From Streptomyces qaidamensis (GTDB lineage Bacteria; Actinomycetota; Actinomycetes; Streptomycetales; Streptomycetaceae), in assembly GCF_001611795.1 (NCBI RefSeq), contig NZ_CP015098.1:620001-684000 (forward strand): DNA of 64,000 nt, given 5' to 3'. Position numbers and translations under genes: made by a program. The notes under the pieces are model-generated. The model was given only the letters and a program-made list of their open reading frames with translations, made no database searches and was not told the DNA's origin. Within the stretch, counting starts at the first letter, position 1; each line of letters opens with the position of its first letter. Below, one piece after another: positions 60,227 to 64,000 of this stretch.

Positions 60227-61279
60227 TCAGGCCACGGTGACGTCCTCATCGAGATAGACGTCCTGTACGGCGTGCAGCAGTTCGACGCCCTCCGCGGTGG
60301 GACGCTGGAAGGCCTTACGGCCGGTGATGAGGCCGGTGCCGCCGGCCCGCTTGTTGATCACGGCGGTCCGTACGGCCTGCGCTAGGTCTCCTTTGCCGGC
60401 CGACGCACCTCCACTGTTGATGAGGCTGACGCGGCCCATATAGCAGTTGGCCACCTGCCAGCGCGTGAGGTCGATCGGGTGATCGGTGGTGAGCCTGCCG
60501 TACAGACGCTCGTCGGTCCTGCCGAAGCCCAGCGCGGGATAGCCGCCGTTGTTCTCCGGCTGCTTCTGCTTGACGATGTCGGCCTCGATGGTCACACCGA
60601 GGTGGTTGGCCTGCGCGGTGAGGTCGGCCGAGACCGAGTAGTCGACGCCGTCCTTCTTGAACGCCGGGTTGCGCAGGTAGCACCACAGCACGGTGAACAT
60701 GCCCAGTTCATGGGCCCGTGCGAAGACCTCGCTGGCTTCCCGCAGCTGGCGGTCCGATTGCTCCGAGCCGAAGTAGACCGTGGCGCCGACCCCGGCAGCG
60801 CCGAGTTCGAAGCACTGCTCGACGTTGCCGAACATGATCTGGTCGTAGTGGTTCGGGTAAGTCAGCAGCTCGTTGTGATTGAGCTTCACAATGAACGGGA
60901 TCTTGTGCGCGTGGCGCCTCGACACCGCCCCGAGCACGCCGAGTGTGCTGGCGACCGCGTTGCAGCCGCCCTCGACGGCGAGTTCGACGATGTTCACGGG
61001 GTCGAGGTAGCGGGGATTCGCGGCGAAGGCCGAGGCCGCGGAGTGTTCGATGCCCTGGTCGACCGGCAGGATCGACAGGTGCCCTGTGCCGGTCAGACGG
61101 CCGTGGTCGAAAAGGGACTGCAGGTTGCGCAGCACCCGGGGCGAGCGGTCGGTCGGGGCCACGGCACGGTCCACGAAGTCAGGCCCAGGAAGCATCAGGT
61201 CTTCCTTGGGGATCCCGTGGGCGGTATGGGCCAGCAAGGACTCGGCCTCGTCGCCAAGCAAGCCTGGTATGTCGGTCAT
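60227..61279 (-). CDS. fbaB: Class I fructose-bisphosphate aldolase (FbaB/DhnA type)
   Basis: Encodes 350 residues. The barrel shows [35 protein letters not shown] and [18 protein letters not shown], matching the archaeal-type metal-independent aldolase group whose Schiff-base lysine lies in such strands. It interconverts fructose 1,6-bisphosphate with dihydroxyacetone phosphate and glyceraldehyde 3-phosphate. Being class I it needs no zinc and works in gluconeogenic direction. GGAGAGG lies seven to eight bases before ATG 61279. A dormancy-type box lies in its promoter, shared with the divergent stress protein. Confidence 0.93.
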   Translation of the reverse strand: MTDIPGLLGDEAESLLAHTAHGIPKEDLMLPGPDFVDRAVAPTDRSPRVLRNLQSLFDHGRLTGTGHLSILPVDQGIEHSAASAFAANPRYLDPVNIVELAVEGGCNAVASTLGVLGAVSRRHAHKIPFIVKLNHNELLTYPNHYDQIMFGNVEQCFELGAAGVGATVYFGSEQSDRQLREASEVFARAHELGMFTVLWCYLRNPAFKKDGVDYSVSADLTAQANHLGVTIEADIVKQKQPENNGGYPALGFGRTDERLYGRLTTDHPIDLTRWQVANCYMGRVSLINSGGASAGKGDLAQAVRTAVINKRAGGTGLITGRKAFQRPTAEGVELLHAVQDVYLDEDVTVA

Positions 61280-61411
61280 CGGCTCGCCTCTCCGGTCGGT
61301 CGGGTGATCCGAGGTGGGGCCCGGGTTCCCGCAACCGCCGGGCTCATGTGGCAGCGTGCGCCGTTCCGACAGGACACCGGGCTCGGCCACGACCGTGGCC
61401 GCCGAGCCGAT

Positions 61412-61425
61412 GGGGCATCGGTCCC
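61412..61425. promoter_or_regulatory. Putative OsdR/DevR box
   Basis: GGGGCATCGGTCCC fits GGGNC-N4-GNCCC exactly. It is 133 bp before the aldolase start and 100 bp before the divergent stress-protein start. Confidence 0.5.
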
Positions 61426-61524
61426 GGTCAGGGCGCCGGAGCACTCCCGCCATGGAACAGTGGAGGAAAGGTGACATGGGCCTGTGGCGCCCGCGAAAGC
61501 GCGGGCCGGACGAAGGAGGCCAGG

Positions 61525-62406
61525 ATGCGTCCCCCTGTGCTGGCGGGCATCGACGGGTCCGAGGGCGCCGCGACGGCGGCCGACTGGGCGGCTCGGGAGG
61601 CCGCGCTGCGCGGCGTTCCGCTGCGGTTGCTGCACGCGTCTCCGCCGCTCCCCGGGACCGCCGTTCCAGGCCCGGTCGTGGACCGGCTTCGGCGCCTGGG
61701 CGCCCGGTTGCTCCAGCTGACGGCCGCGGAGCTCACCGACCGCTACCCGGACCTCCAGGTGGAGAGCGCGCAGGCCGATGACCCCCCGGCCTGCGCTCTG
61801 CCCACCGCTGCACGCGACGCCGGGCTCCTCGTCGCCGGCACCCGCGGAACGGGCGGTTTCGAGGGGCTGGCGGTCGGGTCGGTGGCCCTGCGAACGGCCG
61901 CAGCGGCCCCCTGCCCTGTCGTGTTGGTCCCTCACCGTCCCTTCATGGAGGGGGCCTCCGCGGCAGGCCGCGGAGGCCAGGTCGTGCTGGGGTTCGACGC
62001 GCACAGGCCGGTCGGTGGGGTGGCGGCCTTCGCGTTCTCGGCCGCCGATGCTCGCAGGGCACGTCTGCGAGTGGTGCAGGCCTGGGCCTTTCCCGCCGAG
62101 TCGGTCTCTCCCCGGACCCTGGTGGTGACCGAGGAGGACCGCGCCGCCTGGGAGGATGAGGAGGTACTGCGGCTGTCCGACGCCCTGCGGCCGTGGCAGG
62201 AGAAGTACCCTCGGGTGGTGGTCGGCGCCGATGTCATGCTGCTCCACCCCGCGGAAGCGCTTCTCAACGCCTCGCGGGGTGCCGACCTGCTCATCGTGGG
62301 GCGCCGCACCGAGCGGGCGTCGCCCGAAGGCCGACTCGGACCGGTCGCGCACGCCGTACTGCACCACACCCGCTGCCCGGTCGCGGTCGTACCGCACGAC
62401 GGATGA
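61525..62406 (+). CDS. Tandem-domain universal stress protein
   Basis: Encodes 293 residues. Domain 1 starts [20 protein letters not shown] and closes with [20 protein letters not shown]. Domain 2 starts [12 protein letters not shown] and ends [20 protein letters not shown] and [21 protein letters not shown] lies five bases before the ATG. It faces the aldolase gene and converges on the phosphofructokinase gene (4 bp apart). The collapsed relic at 30601 is clearly a former copy of this subtype. Confidence 0.93.
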   Translation: MRPPVLAGIDGSEGAATAADWAAREAALRGVPLRLLHASPPLPGTAVPGPVVDRLRRLGARLLQLTAAELTDRYPDLQVESAQADDPPACALPTAARDAGLLVAGTRGTGGFEGLAVGSVALRTAAAAPCPVVLVPHRPFMEGASAAGRGGQVVLGFDAHRPVGGVAAFAFSAADARRARLRVVQAWAFPAESVSPRTLVVTEEDRAAWEDEEVLRLSDALRPWQEKYPRVVVGADVMLLHPAEALLNASRGADLLIVGRRTERASPEGRLGPVAHAVLHHTRCPVAVVPHDG

Positions 62407-62410
62407 CGGC

Positions 62411-63436
62411 TCAGCCGAAGAACGCCTCGAACTCGTCGTACAGCGACGGCTCCACCACCTTGTTCTCTGCTGTGACCTCCGCGAGGGGCAGGCGGATGAT
62501 CCGCGTGCCCCGCAGGGCGACCATGCTGCCGAAATCCCTCTCTTTGACCGCATCGATGGCGTGCAGTCCGAAACGGGTGGCCAGCCACCGGTCGAAGGCG
62601 CTGGGGGTGCCCCCGCGCTGGATGTGACCCAGTACCGTTGTGCGGGCATCCTTCTCGGTGCGTGCCGTGATCTCCTGGGCCAGCCATTCGCCGATGCCCG
62701 ACAACCGCACATGGCCGAACTCGTCCAGCGACCGGTCCTTGAGAACCATCTGTCCCTCCTTGGGGACGGCCCCTTCGGCCACGACGACGATCGGCGCGTA
62801 ATTGATCTCGAACCGGCGCATCACCTGCTGACAGACCTGCTCCATGTCGAACGGCCGCTCCGGGATGAGGATCACGTTGGCGCCGCCCGCGATGCCGGCG
62901 TGCAGGGCGATCCATCCGGAATGCCGTCCCATCACCTCCACCACAAGGGCGCGCATATGTGACTCGGCGGTGGTGTGGAGGCGGTCGATTGCCTCCGTCG
63001 CGATACCGACGGCGGTGTCGAAACCGAAGGTGTAGTCGGTGCCCGAGACGTCGTTGTCGATGGTCTTCGGCACACCGACGAGGCTGATTCCCTCGCGGCT
63101 GAGTTCTGTGGCCACCCCGAGCGTGTCCTCTCCGCCGATCACGACGAGCGCGTCCACATCGTGCGCGGCGAGCGTGTCCCGCACCCGTCGCAGCCCGTCG
63201 TCGTGCTTGAACGGGTTCGTGCGGGAAGACCCGAGGATGGTGCCACCGCGGGGGAGAATTCCCCGCACGCTGGAGATGTCCAGTGGTACGACGTCGTTCC
63301 GGAGCAGACCCAGCCAGCCGTCCCGCACACCGACGAAGTCGAACGCGTAATCCTGGACGCCTTTGCGGACGACGCTGCGGATCACGGCGTTGAGCCCCGG
63401 ACAGTCACCTCCGCCGGTCAGCACTCCGACCTTCAT
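62411..63436 (-). CDS. pfkA: 6-phosphofructokinase (PfkA family, PPi-type active site residues)
   Basis: Encodes 341 residues. Motifs: GVLTGGGDCPGLNAVIRSVV, VVIGGEDTLGVA, VPKTIDNDVSGTDYTFGFDT, EVMGRHSGWIALHAG and LGHIQRGGTPSAFDR. In ATP-using E. coli PfkA the second motif is GGDGS and the third has Gly at the K position; the acidic residue in GGEDT and Lys in PKTIDND are the pair associated with PPi-dependent enzymes of Amycolatopsis type, yet some streptomycete enzymes with similar motifs are reported to use ATP. Donor therefore undecided. GGGAGAAG precedes ATG 63436. Confidence 0.93.
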   Translation of the reverse strand: MKVGVLTGGGDCPGLNAVIRSVVRKGVQDYAFDFVGVRDGWLGLLRNDVVPLDISSVRGILPRGGTILGSSRTNPFKHDDGLRRVRDTLAAHDVDALVVIGGEDTLGVATELSREGISLVGVPKTIDNDVSGTDYTFGFDTAVGIATEAIDRLHTTAESHMRALVVEVMGRHSGWIALHAGIAGGANVILIPERPFDMEQVCQQVMRRFEINYAPIVVVAEGAVPKEGQMVLKDRSLDEFGHVRLSGIGEWLAQEITARTEKDARTTVLGHIQRGGTPSAFDRWLATRFGLHAIDAVKERDFGSMVALRGTRIIRLPLAEVTAENKVVEPSLYDEFEAFFG

Positions 63437-63558
63437 GGGTCTTCTCCCATCAGCTGCACACCCCGTTCGGTCGCGGCCTTCGCGCGCGACCGGATACCGC
63501 TGCCGGGGCCTATGGACCGCCGTCTCCCTACAGCCTCCCTCGGTTCCGTCCACCGTGG

Positions 63559-63621
63559 CCACTCGACGGCGACGGGGGCGACGGCGTGGTGCATGACGGC
63601 ATGGGCGACGGGGCCGATGTG
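63559..63621 (-). pseudogene. C-terminal scrap of a universal stress protein
   Basis: Read leftward: CPHIGPVAHAVMHHAVAPVA, the family's closing segment (compare [19 protein letters not shown] at 62340-62400). Only about 20 residues survive, with unrelated codons on both sides. Confidence 0.6.
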
Positions 63622-63663
63622 CGGGCAGCATCGGTGGTCTCTCCGACCTCCTCTGAGCGCCGG

Positions 63664-63790
63664 GCACGGTGTCGGCGCTCGTAGTCGCGGTGGGGTGGGT
63701 GCTGTCCGCGCTGCGGCGTGGACAGCGGGCGTGGACCTGATCGCCGTACTGACTCGGGCGGGCACGATGGTCGTGACCGAGTACGTGGAC
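63664..63790 (+). pseudogene. Fragment of a heavy-metal P-type ATPase, copy 2
   Basis: Frame 1 gives ALVVAVGWVLSALRRG; one base off, the next frame gives AGVDLIAVLTRAGTMVVTEY then VDGALIG. This is the N-terminal membrane part of streptomycete P1B ATPases (GVDxIAxLALxGTLxxGEYxAGALI). It is longer than the copy at 35821 but has the same frame break. The ATPase core is absent. Confidence 0.6.
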
Positions 63791-63860
63791 GGTGCCCTGA
63801 TCGGGCCGCCGGGGCGCAATTGGACGACCTGTGACGGCCTCCGCGACGACGAGCCGGTGA

Positions 63861-63876
63861 AACCCCACGGGGGTAT
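63861..63876. promoter_or_regulatory. CsoR-type operator half-palindrome
   Basis: AACCCCACGGGGGTAT is related to the ATACCCCC/GGGGGTAT operators of the sulfur island. It lies 64 bp upstream of the gene that leaves the window, suggesting control by a copper or persulfide-type CsoR protein. Confidence 0.55.
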
Positions 63877-63940
63877 ATTCGCAAACAGCGAGCCCTGCCG
63901 CGGGGCGTTGCGGAGACAAGTCCGAGCGGAGGCGATGGCG

Positions 63941-64000
63941 ATGGCGACAGTGCGCGCCCGTGCCATTCGCTGCGCAGGGGGCGCCGTCATCGCCCTGCTC
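63941..64000 (+). CDS. Start of a gene running off the window
   Basis: ATG 63941 has GCGGAGG eight bases upstream (an ATG six bases earlier is too close). The 20 visible codons read MATVRARAIRCAGGAVIALL, basic then hydrophobic, like a signal peptide or membrane anchor. Function cannot be assigned; the CsoR-type operator upstream hints at a metal- or sulfur-responsive protein. Confidence 0.45.
   Translation, partial: MATVRARAIRCAGGAVIALL

Larger units (their letters stand above)
63437..63940. other. Terminal intergenic stretch with gene relics and a metal-type operator
   Basis: About 500 bp beyond the phosphofructokinase start. It contains a universal-stress-protein scrap (63559-63621), a P-type ATPase fragment (63664-63790) and a CsoR-type palindrome (63861-63876). 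The phosphofructokinase promoter should lie at 63437-63560; no box of the dormancy type with fewer than three mismatches was seen there. Confidence 0.5.

Overview
This window is chromosomal DNA from a Streptomyces-like actinomycete. The evidence is very high G+C with G/C-biased third codon positions, GTG and TTG starts, AGGAGG-type ribosome sites, twin-arginine and lipoprotein exports, and PucR, ROK and MarR regulators. The middle third resembles the Streptomyces coelicolor dormancy locus that carries osdK/osdR. The species cannot be named from the sequence. No rRNA, tRNA, CRISPR array or intact insertion sequence was seen.

Layout. 1-5.1 kb: end of an unknown gene, an FAD carotenoid-type oxidoreductase, a Ser/Thr kinase fused to a TPR array, and an MpaB-family oxygenase. 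5.1-8.6 kb: a peptide-type ABC importer (binding protein plus a fused double permease, no ATPase) behind a possible iron box. 8.6-20.3 kb: a long leftward polyamine/amine catabolism run (SolA-like oxidase, HAD hydrolase, PotD-A-B-C importer, PuuB-like oxidase, aldehyde dehydrogenase, hydroxyacid dehydrogenase) with a divergent PucR regulator. 24.2-27.8 kb: a reactive-sulfur island with a persulfide-dioxygenase/rhodanese fusion, two more rhodaneses, a TauE exporter and a CstR-like repressor with three matching operators.

20-42.7 kb plus 59.7-64 kb: a dormancy/hypoxia island. It contains a DevS/OsdK-like GAF histidine kinase, a DevR/OsdR-like regulator, pyruvate phosphate dikinase, two intact universal stress proteins, PNPOx-fold proteins, a zinc alcohol dehydrogenase, a GH65 enzyme, a class I aldolase and a phosphofructokinase. 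A recurring palindrome, GGGNC-N4-GNCCC with zero to two mismatches, lies in the intergenic regions of most of these genes and is probably the OsdR/DevR box. The same island is rich in decayed genes: a [NiFe] hydrogenase operon broken by frameshifts, deletions and a roughly 0.5-kb inversion; a universal stress protein collapsed to about 54 codons without a start codon; an alcohol dehydrogenase reduced to its ends; and two related fragments of a P-type ATPase.

43-51.5 kb: three MarR regulators, each divergent from or next to small enzyme or secreted-protein genes and each facing palindromic operators. 51.8-59.7 kb: a plant-polysaccharide locus (GH97, GH43 with a ricin-type lectin, GH51 arabinofuranosidase, ROK regulator) whose sugar ABC transporter has collapsed into fused fragments, followed by an IS5-type transposase remnant.

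Working model: the OsdKR-like pair senses redox, O2 or NO and turns on pyrophosphate-linked or reversible glycolysis (PpdK, Fba, Pfk), stress proteins and alcohol dehydrogenase during oxygen limitation. The hydrogenase branch of this regulon has been lost recently enough for its pieces to remain readable.
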